From Sinobacterium caligoides (GTDB lineage: Bacteria; Pseudomonadota; Gammaproteobacteria; Pseudomonadales; Sinobacteriaceae): a stretch of DNA of 64,000 nt. The stretch is from the NCBI RefSeq assembly GCF_003752585.1, contig NZ_RKHR01000005.1:468947-532946 (forward strand), given 5' to 3'. Positions 28,093 through 38,398 of the stretch are shown here, one piece after another (position 1 is the stretch's first letter; each line of letters begins with the position of its first letter). The notes under the pieces were generated by a model that was given only the letters and a program-made list of their open reading frames with translations, had not been told where the DNA came from and searched no databases. The position numbers and the translations under genes were made by a program.

Positions 28093-30753
28093 TTACTTAT
28101 CAGCCTTCTTTTTCGTAACACGCTTCTTCTTTTGCTCCTCAACCCACTTTCCACCGACATAATAAGCAGTCCAGCCGCTGGCTTTCGCCTCAACTTCGCT
28201 CATCACATATTGCTCCTTGGTTTTACGACTATAACGAACAATCGCTGGATTACCGTCTGGATCAGCTACCGGTGCAGACATCAAGAAAGCGTACTTAGGG
28301 TCGATTTCACTCTTATGCGGCAGCAGCTCCGTTACTAATGGCGCACGAGTCTCACGGTTTTTAGGGAACTTACTCGCCGCCAGGAACAGACCTGCAGCAC
28401 CGTCGCGCAAGATATACGTATCGTCGACTTTCAAGCAAGTTAGCTCTGGCATAGGCACAGGATCCATCTTTGGCGGCGCTGCTTCGCCACTGCGCAGTAG
28501 CTTGCGTGTATTCTTACAGCCATCATTCGTACAGCCGAAGTACTTACCAAAACGCCCCGATTTAAGCTGCATTTCTGAGCCACACTTATCACACTCTAGA
28601 ACTGGTCCTTCGTAGCCTTTTATCTTGAAACTACCAGCCTCAATTTCATAACCAGAGCAATCAGGGTTACTGCCACAAACATGTAGCTTACGCTCTTCAT
28701 CAATGAGGTAGGACTCCATTGCCGTGTTACAAATGCTGCAGCGACGCTTATTGCGCAGCAAACGCGACTCAACCTCTTCATCAACTTCGGTACTTACCGC
28801 CTCATCACCAGAAACCAGGTTGATCGTACACTTACAGCGCTCTTTTGGCGGCAACGCATAACCAGAACAACCTAAAAAGACCCCTGTACTGGCAGTACGT
28901 ATCTGCATGTCACGACCACAATCGGGACATTTTATATTTGTCGGCGTGGGGAGATTTGCGCGCATCCCACCCTCTTCCGCCTCAGCCTGCTGCAACTGCA
29001 CCAAGAATTCTTTGTAGAACTGATCTAACAAGTCTTTCCAATCTTGGCTACCCTCTGCAACAGCATCCAGAGACTCTTCCATTCTCGCTGTAAAACTGTA
29101 ATCCATCAGATCGCGGAAGCTTTCTTCTAAACGATCACTGACAATATCACCCATCTTCTCTGCAAAGAACCGGCGATTTTCTACTCGCACATAACCGCGA
29201 TCTTGAATCGTAGAGATAATAGCCGCATAGGTTGACGGGCGACCAATACCACGTTTTTCCAGCTCCTTAACAAGGCTCGCCTCGGTAAAACGCGCTGTTG
29301 GCTTGGTGAAGTGCTGCTTGGGATCAATACGGTTGAGCTGGAGCTCTTCTCCCTGTTTTACATCAGGCAAGATAACGTCTTCTGCCTTCTTCGCCTGTGC
29401 TGGCTGCACTCTCATAAAACCGTCAAAACGAATAACGCGCCCCTTACAACGGAGCTCATAATCCGCAGCTTTGACCACGATAGAAGATGAGGTGAATTCT
29501 GCTGGCACCATCTGACAGGCAACAAATTGACGCCAAATGAGCTCGTATAATCGCTCTGCGTCGCGCTCCATATTTTTCAGGTGCGATGTTTGGCAGCTAA
29601 CATCAGAGGGTCTAATCGCCTCGTGTGCCTCCTGGGCACCTTCTTTACTGCTATAGGAGATGGCGCCCTCAGGCAAGTACTTGTCGCCATAGCTGCTTTG
29701 TATGTAGTCACGGCAGTTCGCCACAGCCTCTGCACTCAAATTAGTCGAGTCAGTACGCATATAAGTAATATAACCCGCCTCATAAAGACGCTGCGCCATC
29801 ATCATCGTCTTCTTAACACCAAAGCCAAGTCGAGTACTCGCAGCCTGCTGCAAAGTCGATGTAATATAGGGGGCTGTTGGCTTGGTCTTGGTTGGCTTAT
29901 CATCACGACTCGCGACAATATAAGTCGCCGCCTTTAATTCAGCCACGGCGGCCATCGTCATCGCTTCATTGACCGGCTTAAAGGCCTCGCCGTTATGTCG
30001 CTTAACCTCTAAATTAAGGTTTTGTTGTGCTGCTGTTACCAGGTCAGCCGAGACATCCCAGTACTCTTCAGGCACAAAGGCTCGAATCTCTTTCTCACGC
30101 TCAACCACTAACCTTGTTGCAACAGATTGAACCCGGCCTGCGGACAAGCCTCGTGCGACCTTAGCCCACAGTAATGGCGAAACCATATAACCCACAACAC
30201 GGTCGAGAAAACGTCTCGCTTGCTGTGCGTTAACGCGACTCATGTCGAGCTCAGACGGAGTGTCAAAAGCTTCCGTAATCGCCGTCTTGGTAATTTCGTT
30301 AAATACTACACGGCGGTACTTACTATCTTCTCCACCAATTGTTTCCCGCAAGTGCCAGGCAATTGCCTCACCCTCACGGTCCAAATCCGTTGCGAGATAG
30401 ATGGTTTCAGCGTTCTCCGCAAGGCGCTTCAGCTCACTGACCACTTTCTCTTTGCCAGGTAGGGTCTCGTAGTGTGCCTCCCAGTTTTTCTCAGGGTCTA
30501 TACCCATTCGACGTATAAGCTGGTCTTTAGCTTTTTGTTTCTTGTAGGCTGCCTTCTTGTCCGCTGGCATTTTGCGAGTTTTAGCTGCCTCTTTAGCGCG
30601 AGCGCTTGGATCGACAGCAGACTTTTTGCTACCACTGGTTGGTAAGTCTCGTATATGCCCTACGCTGGATTTAACAACGTATTGATTACCAAGATATTTA
30701 TTAATAGTCTTAGCTTTCGCTGGCGACTCGACAATAACTAAAGATTTGGCCAT
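28093..30753 (-). CDS. topA: DNA topoisomerase I
   Basis: 886 aa; E. coli TopA is 865. N-terminal Toprim ([33 protein letters not shown]). Active-site Tyr is Y331 in [13 protein letters not shown]. The C-terminus has three four-cysteine zinc-ribbon modules ([24 protein letters not shown]) and a Lys-rich tail ([12 protein letters not shown]). It relaxes negative supercoils. Flanked by a candidate promoter at 30810-30838 and a strong terminator. The topA position beside lexA-sulA matches Pseudomonas. Confidence 0.97.
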   Translation of the reverse strand: MAKSLVIVESPAKAKTINKYLGNQYVVKSSVGHIRDLPTSGSKKSAVDPSARAKEAAKTRKMPADKKAAYKKQKAKDQLIRRMGIDPEKNWEAHYETLPGKEKVVSELKRLAENAETIYLATDLDREGEAIAWHLRETIGGEDSKYRRVVFNEITKTAITEAFDTPSELDMSRVNAQQARRFLDRVVGYMVSPLLWAKVARGLSAGRVQSVATRLVVEREKEIRAFVPEEYWDVSADLVTAAQQNLNLEVKRHNGEAFKPVNEAMTMAAVAELKAATYIVASRDDKPTKTKPTAPYITSTLQQAASTRLGFGVKKTMMMAQRLYEAGYITYMRTDSTNLSAEAVANCRDYIQSSYGDKYLPEGAISYSSKEGAQEAHEAIRPSDVSCQTSHLKNMERDAERLYELIWRQFVACQMVPAEFTSSSIVVKAADYELRCKGRVIRFDGFMRVQPAQAKKAEDVILPDVKQGEELQLNRIDPKQHFTKPTARFTEASLVKELEKRGIGRPSTYAAIISTIQDRGYVRVENRRFFAEKMGDIVSDRLEESFRDLMDYSFTARMEESLDAVAEGSQDWKDLLDQFYKEFLVQLQQAEAEEGGMRANLPTPTNIKCPDCGRDMQIRTASTGVFLGCSGYALPPKERCKCTINLVSGDEAVSTEVDEEVESRLLRNKRRCSICNTAMESYLIDEERKLHVCGSNPDCSGYEIEAGSFKIKGYEGPVLECDKCGSEMQLKSGRFGKYFGCTNDGCKNTRKLLRSGEAAPPKMDPVPMPELTCLKVDDTYILRDGAAGLFLAASKFPKNRETRAPLVTELLPHKSEIDPKYAFLMSAPVADPDGNPAIVRYSRKTKEQYVMSEVEAKASGWTAYYVGGKWVEEQKKKRVTKKKADK

Positions 30754-30809
30754 TAGCTCCCTACAATCTCTATGAGTAGTAATATGGTAAATGTATGCAA
30801 TTGCGGAAG

Positions 30810-30838
30810 TTATAATAGTACAGTAGTACCTAGGTCAA
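30810..30838 (-). promoter_or_regulatory. Candidate topA promoter
   Basis: Minus strand TTGACC (30838-30833), 17-nt spacer, TTATAA (30815-30810), 57 nt before the ATG. The -10 register is uncertain because the region is TA-rich. Confidence 0.4.
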
Positions 30839-31026
30839 GCACTGAACACAACTTTCGACAAATTCGTATATCACTACCCTCCCCCTCCGCAAGCAATTAA
30901 CCATATGATATGCCACAGTTAAGGGGACTAATTTAGGCTATTAGTGAAGCATTATCGGCAGTGAAAATTAATGGCAACACTGGTGGCATATAGTTGATTA
31001 GCTACTGTTGATTAGCGCCACTATTG

Positions 31027-31254
31027 TTACACCGTGGTTTTCTCTTCATCTCCCACATAAGCAAAACGTGGCTGCCACTCGCCCGCCACCTGAACCGTCT
31101 CAACAAACATCGACAACGGTCTCACCCACAAGCCTTGATCACCATACGTCGGCCGATAAACAACAAGCGCCTCCTCTGTTTCAGAGTGCTTCGCCACTCC
31201 CTCAACCTGGTAAAAGGCACCTTTGTAGTGCTTATATAGACCTGTCTTAACCAT
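31027..31254 (-). CDS. DUF1653 domain protein
   Basis: 75 aa covering one DUF1653 domain: GLYKHYKGAFYQVEGVAKHSETEE, LVVYRPTYGDQGLWVRPLSMFVE. These short cytosolic proteins are common in proteobacteria and have no established function. It starts 13 nt after the end of the upstream 158-aa gene, so the two form an operon. GAGG precedes the ATG at good spacing. Confidence 0.87.
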   Translation of the reverse strand: MVKTGLYKHYKGAFYQVEGVAKHSETEEALVVYRPTYGDQGLWVRPLSMFVETVQVAGEWQPRFAYVGDEEKTTV

Positions 31255-31267
31255 ATCGACCTCTTAA

Positions 31268-31744
31268 TTAACGCTGTTCATTTTGCAGTTTCATCACTTC
31301 TGAAATAATACTCGCAATCTTGTCGACCCTCTCCTCAGTCCCCTGTTCCAACCAATAGACACCAACAAACCCCTGTTCGGCCTCAAGATAACAACACCCT
31401 TTCGGTAGTGTCGCGCAAAGACGTTGCAAAGCTTCTTGTATCATCAAATCAGGTTTACCAATCCACTCAAAACCCGCATCGACGACCGAGACATACCAAA
31501 GTGGACGTGGCTTATCCGTATCCGCTTGCTTGTTCCTCGGGTGATTGGTTAGGTAACAGGTCATCGTCGGGTTGTCATGACGACGCTGCAAGCGCGGTGG
31601 CAGCGTTCTAATAGATACCTGCATATGCATCTTTGCAGCGTGTTCTCGCAAACGAACAAGCTGTTTCTGCCTAGGACTAGGGCGCATCCAGATAACCGGC
31701 GAAATCGCCATGATAATCACTAAGATAATTACAATATAAGCCAT
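31268..31744 (-). CDS. Hypothetical protein with N-terminal membrane anchor
   Basis: 158 aa. The first 20 residues (MAYIVIILVIIMAISPVIWM) form a transmembrane anchor. A basic segment (RQKQLVRLREHAAKMHMQV) and a cytosolic domain with WYVSVVDAGFEWIGKPDLM and GVYWLEQG follow. No known family is recognised. It is divergent from uspA and upstream of the DUF1653 gene. Confidence 0.7.
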   Translation of the reverse strand: MAYIVIILVIIMAISPVIWMRPSPRQKQLVRLREHAAKMHMQVSIRTLPPRLQRRHDNPTMTCYLTNHPRNKQADTDKPRPLWYVSVVDAGFEWIGKPDLMIQEALQRLCATLPKGCCYLEAEQGFVGVYWLEQGTEERVDKIASIISEVMKLQNEQR

Positions 31745-31780
31745 AGATCAATACATGCTATTGTTGTAACAAATCACCGT

Positions 31781-31810
31781 TTGACAGGTGACTTGAAACT
31801 GCCGTTTAAT
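31781..31810 (+). promoter_or_regulatory. Candidate uspA promoter
   Basis: TTGACA (31781-31786), 18-nt spacer, TTTAAT (31805-31810). The -35 box is overlapped by a short inverted repeat TCACC-N8-GGTGA. The leader would be about 50 nt. Confidence 0.5.
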
Positions 31811-31865
31811 CGGCAATGAGTAAATAATATCAACACGTCACGTAATAATAGCTAGGAGTACACCT

Positions 31866-32306
31866 ATGTCTGATTACACGCATATTTTATTGGCGATAGA
31901 CCTTAGTACAGACAGCCCCCAAGTTTGCCAAAAGGCTCGTTCACTCGCTCAATTTTACGGCGCTAAAATCAGCATTATCCATGTGGTTGAGCCGCTCAGC
32001 TTTACCTATGGTAGCGATATCCCTCTGGATTTTTCTGACATCCAACAAGATTTAATGAACCAAGCTAAACACCAACTGCAGGAGATAGCGAGCAATATCG
32101 GTATTGACGATGAAAGCTGCCATCTCACCCTTGGCCGACCAGAAACTGAGATTCACAATCTTGCTGCCGCCATTAACGCCGACCTTATCGTCGTCGGTAG
32201 CCACGGCCGCCACGGTCTTGCCTTAATTTTTGGCTCGACCGCTAACGGCGTACTCCATGGTGCAGGCTGTGACGTCTTAGCTGTACGTGTCGAGGAAAGC
32301 GAATAA
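31866..32306 (+). CDS. Universal stress protein (UspA family)
   Basis: 146 aa. Usp domain with ILLAIDLSTDS at the N-terminus, SIIHVVEPL, and the C-terminal ATP/phosphate loop region VVGSHGRHGLALIFGSTANGVL (G-x2-G-x9-G(S/T) pattern). Usps of this class are small cytosolic dimers induced by starvation and stress. The length (146) matches UspA. Its stop codon is directly adjacent to the convergent uup stop. Confidence 0.93.
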   Translation: MSDYTHILLAIDLSTDSPQVCQKARSLAQFYGAKISIIHVVEPLSFTYGSDIPLDFSDIQQDLMNQAKHQLQEIASNIGIDDESCHLTLGRPETEIHNLAAAINADLIVVGSHGRHGLALIFGSTANGVLHGAGCDVLAVRVEESE

Positions 32307-34199
32307 TTATTCCGAGGCCAACTCCTCCAACTCAGCCCAACGCTCAACCGCCACCTCCAGTGCCTGCTCTGCTTCAGCTAGCTGAGCAAGCACCTTATCC
32401 TGCTCTTCGCGAGGACGCTGATAAAAACCACTATCGGCAACTTGTGCCTGCCACAGTTCATTCTGCTCTTCGAGAGCCTCAATTTTAGCGGGTAACTTTT
32501 CCAGCTCATGCTTCAGCTTAAAGCTCAATTTTTTACTGGCGGCAGGAGTTTCCTTCACCTCAACAGCAGCAGTGACCTGTGGCTTTTCCTCCGTTGCAGC
32601 CGTCACACTTATCGTGCCTCCCTGCGTCTTCCAGTCACTATATCCACCAATGTACTCACGCACCCGGCCAGGTGCCTCAAAAACAATACTGCTAGTAACG
32701 ACATTATCCATGAAGGCTCGGTCGTGACTCACCAACAACATCGTGCCTGGGTAGTTCATTAAAATTTCTTCGAGCAGCTCCAGCGTCTCCACATCCAAAT
32801 CGTTAGTAGGCTCATCGAGCACCAACAGGTTAGACGGCTGACTAAACAACTTTGCGAGCATGACACGATTACGCTCCCCCCCCGACAGCACGCCTACGGG
32901 TGTTCTGGCTCGCTCTGGCGAGAACAGGAAATCTGATAGATAGCTATATATATGCCGATCTTTACCGTTAACCTCGATAAAGTCTCGCCCCTGTGAAACG
33001 TTGTCGATGATATTTTTTTCGCCATCGAGCTCTGTGCGTAATTGGTCAAAGTAGGCGACTTCCAGTTTTGTTCCCTGCTTGATCGTCCCAGCCATCGGTT
33101 GCAGCTGCCCCAAAAACATCTTCAACAGGGTACTTTTTCCCGCACCGTTGTTGCCAATGATGCCAATACGATCACCGCGCTGAATCACCGTTGAGAAACC
33201 ATCGACAATCTTTTTATCGGCAAAGCTATGTCTTAAGTCTTGTGCCTCAATGACAATCTTGCCCGATTTTTCCGACGACTGCGTCGCTATATTCGCTTTA
33301 CCGGTCACATTACGACGCTCGGCTCGCTCATTTCTCAGCGCCTTAAGCGCCCGCACCCGACCCTCGTTGCGGGTACGGCGAGCCTTAATGCCCTGACGAA
33401 TCCACACTTCCTCTTCCGCCAGACGCTTATCAAAGAGCTCATTATGCTTTTCTTCAGTCGCTAAGCGTTGCTCACGATACTCTAAGAAGCTGTGATAATC
33501 CCCTTTCCAACTAAAGGCCCAACCGCGGTCGAGTTCAATAATACGTGTCGCTAAGTTCTGCAACAAAGCCCGGTCGTGGGTGACGAATAACAATGCGCCA
33601 CGGAAGTCCAGTAACTGCTTTTCTAGCCAGTCAATGGTTGCTAAATCAAGATGGTTAGTCGGCTCGTCCAGTAATAACAAGTCTGGCTCGCATACTAACG
33701 CCTTGGCCAGAGCCACTTTACGACGCCACCCCCCCGACAACGTGCTCATAGAGACACCGCTTGGCAGCTTTAAACGGCTCATCACATTGTCGATTTTAGC
33801 CTGTGCTGACCAACCATCGACACTGTCGATATCGTGCTGAATCTTTGCCAGCTTTTTTAGCCCTTTTTCGTCAAGCTCTTGCATCGAAAGCTCATTAAAA
33901 GCCGCCAGAAGCTCTCCAACACCAGGCAACCCCTCAGCCACCACGCTATCGACAAGGCGATCATCTGCTGCAGGCAGCTCCTGTTGCAAGCAAGAGATCC
34001 TCACCCCGCTATCAAACCAAAGCTCACCGCCATCCAGCTTGATATCGCCTTGAATCACCTTCAGCAAGGTGGATTTGCCGACACCATTACGCCCGGTAAT
34101 ACATACCCGCTCGCCTTTATCGATTTGAAAATCAACGTTATCCAATAATATCTGCGTCCCATAACTCAGCTGGGCGGCACTCACTCGAACCAAAGGCAT
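32307..34199 (-). CDS. uup: Uup, ABC-F ATPase
   Basis: 630 aa; two ABC ATPase modules in one chain with no membrane domain. Walker A GRNGVGKSTL and GNNGAGKSTL, signatures LSGGWRRKVALAKAL and LSGGERNRVMLAKLF, and DEPTNHLDL / DEPTNDLDV. The linker is basic (KARRTRNEGRVRALKALR) and the C-terminus is a predicted coiled coil (ELEKLPAKIEALEEQNELWQ) typical of Uup. Uup binds ribosomes and affects tandem-repeat excision. It ends immediately next to uspA. Confidence 0.95.
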   Translation of the reverse strand: MPLVRVSAAQLSYGTQILLDNVDFQIDKGERVCITGRNGVGKSTLLKVIQGDIKLDGGELWFDSGVRISCLQQELPAADDRLVDSVVAEGLPGVGELLAAFNELSMQELDEKGLKKLAKIQHDIDSVDGWSAQAKIDNVMSRLKLPSGVSMSTLSGGWRRKVALAKALVCEPDLLLLDEPTNHLDLATIDWLEKQLLDFRGALLFVTHDRALLQNLATRIIELDRGWAFSWKGDYHSFLEYREQRLATEEKHNELFDKRLAEEEVWIRQGIKARRTRNEGRVRALKALRNERAERRNVTGKANIATQSSEKSGKIVIEAQDLRHSFADKKIVDGFSTVIQRGDRIGIIGNNGAGKSTLLKMFLGQLQPMAGTIKQGTKLEVAYFDQLRTELDGEKNIIDNVSQGRDFIEVNGKDRHIYSYLSDFLFSPERARTPVGVLSGGERNRVMLAKLFSQPSNLLVLDEPTNDLDVETLELLEEILMNYPGTMLLVSHDRAFMDNVVTSSIVFEAPGRVREYIGGYSDWKTQGGTISVTAATEEKPQVTAAVEVKETPAASKKLSFKLKHELEKLPAKIEALEEQNELWQAQVADSGFYQRPREEQDKVLAQLAEAEQALEVAVERWAELEELASE

Positions 34200-34313
34200 A
34201 ATACTGCTCTATCAAAAATTTCCGCCAATTTTACTCTTCGCACCCACTAATCGCTACACCTTCCTAATTTTCACTACACTAAAATATACCCCTGTAGAAT
34301 ATTCGGAGCCGTT

Positions 34314-36335
34314 TTGACGATTATTCCCACCAGACATAACTCCCTTCTTGCAAAACCTAAGCTTTTGTTATGGCGATTTTTGATCATTATTCTCAGCTTA
34401 TCTCCCGAGGCGAGCGCCCAAGTAATATCCAATACTCAACGCGTACAACAGAGGCTGCTGTATATTGAGGCCATACAAGCCACTGAAAATAACGACACCA
34501 TAAACTTTCAACGACTCTATCAACAGCTGGCAGGTTATCCGCTGCGCCCCTATCTGGAATACCATCAACTATTAAAGAATTTCGGCACTATCGACGATGC
34601 CGATGTTGGCCTCTTCCTCCGTGCCAACACCGGCAGCCTTATTGCCGAGCGCCTGCAGTACCTCTGGCTCCGACACAAGGTGCAACTACAAGATTGGCCC
34701 GGTTTCATCAAGCACGATGATGAAACACGCTTCCAATCAACCGATATGCAGTGCGCGCGATTATTGGCCCACAGCGGCAACAATGTCATCGCACCCAACC
34801 TCCACAATAGCGTCCGCCAGCTATGGGCACAGAATGGCACCCTCCATGAGCAGTGTCTTATTTTATTCAGTAACGCACTGCAGCAAGCCATCATTGCAGA
34901 TGACGATATCTGGGCACGTTATCTCAGCCTCTTTAAAAGCAATACTGACAATGCCAATACGCTCTATTTTTACCTCAACCCCAAGGACCAACATTTAGCC
35001 AACCAACTGCTCAAAGCTCGCTCGTCTCCCGAGCAAGCCAGCACCATTTACTCTGGCTTGAGCCTTAACGAAAACCTCCTTGTTAGCGCCTATGCCATCA
35101 AAAAACTTGCTGAGCTGTCACCACCGCAAGCAATGCTACTTTTGCCAGAGACAAAGTTAACCAAACAGGCCTACGAAAAAAGCGCCTACTATATCGCCTG
35201 GCAAATCACCCTTGAGTCACCCGGCGATGCTTATCAATGGCTCAAAACCATCGACACTGAATTTCAGCACCCCGCGCTAACAGAGTTTAAAATAACACTG
35301 GCGCTGACCAATAATCATTGGCAAGAAATTAGTTCGTTGATTGAACAGCTCCCGCACACACTACAAATGAGTCCGCGCTGGCAGTACTGGTCCATTCGCG
35401 CACAGGAAAAGTCCTCGCCAAGCGAATCAGCTCGGTGGCAAAAACATTATCAAGCGTTAGCACAACAGCGTAACTACTACGGGTTTCTTGCAGCAGCGCG
35501 AAGTAAGACGCCCCCTCAGTTCAACGACCAATCACAACCGCTAACCCCTCAAATCACACACACCAACGGTATTTTTCAGCAAAATGCTTCACTGCGCCGC
35601 GCCATCGAACTCTATCACTTTGGCGCAACGAAGCTTGCTAGGAGGGAGTGGCAGCACGGCATCGCCTCATTAAACCCGAGCCAGCAAAGAATGGTGGCCG
35701 TTGCCGCCCACCACAACCAGCTCCACCACCAGAGCGTGCAAACAATTATTCAGGCTCAACTCTGGGATCACCTCAACCTGAGATTCCCCACTGCCTATCG
35801 CTATTTCGTTAAAGTTGCCAGTGAGAGCACACAGATACACCCCAGCTGGTTGTTCGCTATTATTCGACAGGAGAGCCAGTTTGACCCAGGCCACCGCTCT
35901 AGTGTCGGTGAAATAGGGCTGATGCAGCTGCAGATTAAGCACGGGCAATCACATGAGCGCTCGAAAACACTACTCGACCCTCGTATTAACATCCAACTAG
36001 GGGCTCGCTACTTCAAGCAGCTACTCGATCGATTTAATAACAATTATTCGCTTGCTTGCGCCGCCTACGAGGCAGGCCCCGATATCATCGAAAGCTGGGT
36101 GGAAAAAAACCGTCAGATTACCGACCTTGACCAGTGGATAGAAAGCATTCCCTATCAACAGGTCAGACACTACGTACAGAACACGCTCGTTTTTAATGCC
36201 ATCTATCGTTACTTACTCGGTCAACCCAGTATGATACTGGCCGATCATCAACGCTTCCCTGCGTCAGAATCAAGCGATTTTCTCACCTCATCACCGTACC
36301 TTTCTCTTCCAGGAAAACGCCGCCCACAAGAATGA
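34314..36335 (+). CDS. slt: Soluble lytic murein transglycosylase (Slt-type)
   Basis: 673 aa from a TTG start with a GGAG site 5 nt upstream. Signal peptide (LLLWRFLIIILSLSPEASA), then a superhelical alpha domain (~40-480) and a C-terminal lysozyme-like SLT domain. The catalytic Glu is E520 in IIRQESQFDPGHRSSVGE. The usual GLMQLMP motif is here GLMQLQIKHGQ. It cleaves peptidoglycan glycan strands to 1,6-anhydro-MurNAc products in the periplasm. uup-slt adjacency recalls P. aeruginosa. Confidence 0.92.
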   Translation: MTIIPTRHNSLLAKPKLLLWRFLIIILSLSPEASAQVISNTQRVQQRLLYIEAIQATENNDTINFQRLYQQLAGYPLRPYLEYHQLLKNFGTIDDADVGLFLRANTGSLIAERLQYLWLRHKVQLQDWPGFIKHDDETRFQSTDMQCARLLAHSGNNVIAPNLHNSVRQLWAQNGTLHEQCLILFSNALQQAIIADDDIWARYLSLFKSNTDNANTLYFYLNPKDQHLANQLLKARSSPEQASTIYSGLSLNENLLVSAYAIKKLAELSPPQAMLLLPETKLTKQAYEKSAYYIAWQITLESPGDAYQWLKTIDTEFQHPALTEFKITLALTNNHWQEISSLIEQLPHTLQMSPRWQYWSIRAQEKSSPSESARWQKHYQALAQQRNYYGFLAAARSKTPPQFNDQSQPLTPQITHTNGIFQQNASLRRAIELYHFGATKLARREWQHGIASLNPSQQRMVAVAAHHNQLHHQSVQTIIQAQLWDHLNLRFPTAYRYFVKVASESTQIHPSWLFAIIRQESQFDPGHRSSVGEIGLMQLQIKHGQSHERSKTLLDPRINIQLGARYFKQLLDRFNNNYSLACAAYEAGPDIIESWVEKNRQITDLDQWIESIPYQQVRHYVQNTLVFNAIYRYLLGQPSMILADHQRFPASESSDFLTSSPYLSLPGKRRPQE

Positions 36336-36360
36336 AGTGTTAGTCCCGCTCGCCAATCTC

Positions 36361-37176
36361 TTAGCTAAGCTCACTATCGACGGTAGACACGACTAAACGA
36401 TCGCCACGTTGGATTTTCGTCAACGCATCGAAGGTTAGGTTTTGCCCAAAGTAAATCGCCCTATCACGACGTCGATAAGAAGCTAACACTCTATTCAAGG
36501 TTGCATGGCGCTCCCCCGTCAACGGATCCAAAGAGGGAATAGAGCAGCGAGAACAAGGCTTCGCTACCGTAAAGTTCACTCGCTCATGCTTAAGACTGGA
36601 CCAACTATCTTCGGCAAAAGGCTCACAACCACCAACGACGATGTTGGGCCGAAAACGGCTCATCGTTACTTTTTCCTCCAGCCGTCCATTCAAGTCATCT
36701 AACGACGCCTGCGAAATCACCATCAAGGGAAAACCGTCAGCAAAGCCAACAGTCTGCTGGCCATCGCTATAAGCCGGGGCAACAATACGGTCGATATGGT
36801 CGGCGATATACACCAGGCGACAAACGACCGCTAAACGCTGCTCCAACCACTGCGCGACCTCGTCACCACAATCTTGTGCAATGACGGTATCGCCCCAAAC
36901 CTTCACCTGCATCTCAACATTAGCGTTTGCTTCGGCAACCTGTATTTCTCCGTTATCGTCGCGCAACGTCAGCTGGCCGTCCTCGATAGCGGTGCTTATC
37001 TTTGTCATCTCAGAGTGCTGACGCTGGGTGATAAACTGCCCATCTGGATCCACAACCATCCAACGACGGTCATACTTAGCGCCAAACTTGTCCAGCTCAA
37101 TCGAGTCTACAGCAATCCCCCTGAGTGATTTCACGGGGTGGATATAGAGCTCCGAAACAATAACATCTGCCATCAT
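36361..37176 (-). CDS. MOSC-domain protein (YcbX-like, no ferredoxin domain)
   Basis: 271 aa from ATG 37176, which has GAAGG 5 nt upstream; the frame opens at a GTG (37188). An N-terminal beta-barrel (VSELYIHPVKSLRGIAVDS, YDRRWMVVDPDGQFITQRQ) is followed by a MOSC domain with the molybdenum-cofactor Cys context AKPCSRCSIPSLDPLTGER. E. coli YcbX (about 369 aa) has an added 2Fe-2S domain which is absent here. The likely role is an mARC-type reductase of N-hydroxylated compounds; the substrate is unknown. Confidence 0.85.
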   Translation of the reverse strand: MMADVIVSELYIHPVKSLRGIAVDSIELDKFGAKYDRRWMVVDPDGQFITQRQHSEMTKISTAIEDGQLTLRDDNGEIQVAEANANVEMQVKVWGDTVIAQDCGDEVAQWLEQRLAVVCRLVYIADHIDRIVAPAYSDGQQTVGFADGFPLMVISQASLDDLNGRLEEKVTMSRFRPNIVVGGCEPFAEDSWSSLKHERVNFTVAKPCSRCSIPSLDPLTGERHATLNRVLASYRRRDRAIYFGQNLTFDALTKIQRGDRLVVSTVDSELS

Positions 37177-37273
37177 AAATACCTTCACAACAAAACACTG
37201 AGTCTGGAACCGAGGATCCAGCCGCCGTACAATAAGGCTATTATCACCTTTTCACCAACATAGAGACAGCATC

Positions 37274-38080
37274 TTGTATATTGATATCGGGCTCAACCTT
37301 TGTAATCAACAATTCGATAAAGACAGAGAAAAAGTTATCGAGCGGGCCCTCGAACACCAAGTCACCAAGATGCTGCTGACGGGAACGAGCCTTAGCTCAA
37401 GCCTCGACGTTCTGCAGCTATGCGAGCAACAACCCGATCATTTCTGGGCCACAGCAGGTATACACCCCCACGACGCCAGCAGCTTAACCGCTGACAGCTG
37501 GCCTGAATTGTTCGAACTGATGCAACAAGATAAAGTCGTTGCTATCGGCGAGACCGGGCTCGACTTTAATCGTAATTTCTCCACACCGAGCGAGCAGCAG
37601 AGTAGTTTTGAGCAGCATATCGAAGCGGCCATCACACTTCAAAAGCCTCTCTTTCTTCACGAGCGAGACGCCGGTGCGCGCATGCTAGAGATGCTGCGCT
37701 GTCACCGAGACCAATTAGCCAACGCCGTCGTACACTGTTTCACCGCTGATAAAGAGACGCTCTACGGCTACCTCGACCTCGATCTCTATATCGGCATCAC
37801 TGGTTGGATCTGTGATGAGCGCCGTGGCCTCGAGCTGCAAAAGCTAGTGAGAGAGATACCGGAAAACCGCCTATTATTAGAGACAGACGCCCCCTACCTT
37901 CTGCCGCGAGACCTCAAGGCGGCGCAGCGTCCAGCAGGCTTCACCGCCAAAACCCGTCGCAACGAACCCTGCCTACTGCCCCATGTTGCCGCAGCCGTCG
38001 CCGAGCACACCGGCCGTAGCCTGGAGGCCATTGCCACGCAAACCAGCCTTAACGCAGAGCGAATTTTCACCCTGCGTTAA
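37274..38080 (+). CDS. tatD: TatD-family metal-dependent DNase
   Basis: 268 aa from a TTG start. Closest to true E. coli TatD (260 aa): FDIG-like YIDIGLNLCNQQFDKDREKVI, AGIHPHDASS, GETGLDFNRNFSTP, FLHERDAG, VVHCFTADKE, TGWICDERRG, ETDAPYLLPRDL. Like E. coli TatD, the N-terminus has DIG.NL rather than the HxH metal pair of other family members. TatD is a metal-dependent 3'-5' exonuclease linked to oxidative DNA damage repair. Confidence 0.92.
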   Translation: MYIDIGLNLCNQQFDKDREKVIERALEHQVTKMLLTGTSLSSSLDVLQLCEQQPDHFWATAGIHPHDASSLTADSWPELFELMQQDKVVAIGETGLDFNRNFSTPSEQQSSFEQHIEAAITLQKPLFLHERDAGARMLEMLRCHRDQLANAVVHCFTADKETLYGYLDLDLYIGITGWICDERRGLELQKLVREIPENRLLLETDAPYLLPRDLKAAQRPAGFTAKTRRNEPCLLPHVAAAVAEHTGRSLEAIATQTSLNAERIFTLR

Positions 38081-38131
38081 TTAGAGTGTTAACACTGCTG
38101 TTCTTGGTTAAAAAGGTTGTTGCTTGTCAGT

Positions 38132-38392
38132 CTAAGTTGAAGATGCTTGCAGCATGGCCTGTAGGTACTGCTCAGCCAGAGCCGTATCAAAAGGCCAGCC
38201 AAGTTCGACACTATGCCCTTCTAGGCGAATGACGGGAATGCGCTCACCATAGAACGCCAGTAATCGATCATCGTCCGCAACCTCGACATGAACCAGTTCC
38301 ACCTGATAGCGAGCTAATAGCGAGGATAGCTCACACTCTGCCAGCTCGCAGAGATGGCAGCCTAACGTGGTATATAAATAAAGCGGTAGCAC
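38132..38392 (-). CDS. Glutaredoxin-like protein (DUF836)
   Basis: 86 aa. Thioredoxin-fold protein with the redox motif CHLC near the N-terminus (TTLGCHLCELAE), cis-Pro in RIPVIRL and the typical ELGWPFD ending. It belongs to the short glutaredoxin-like DUF836 group found in gammaproteobacteria. It starts 6 nt after yjaG, so they are cotranscribed. The substrate is unknown. Confidence 0.87.
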   Translation of the reverse strand: MLPLYLYTTLGCHLCELAECELSSLLARYQVELVHVEVADDDRLLAFYGERIPVIRLEGHSVELGWPFDTALAEQYLQAMLQASST

Positions 38393-38398
38393 TGCCCG

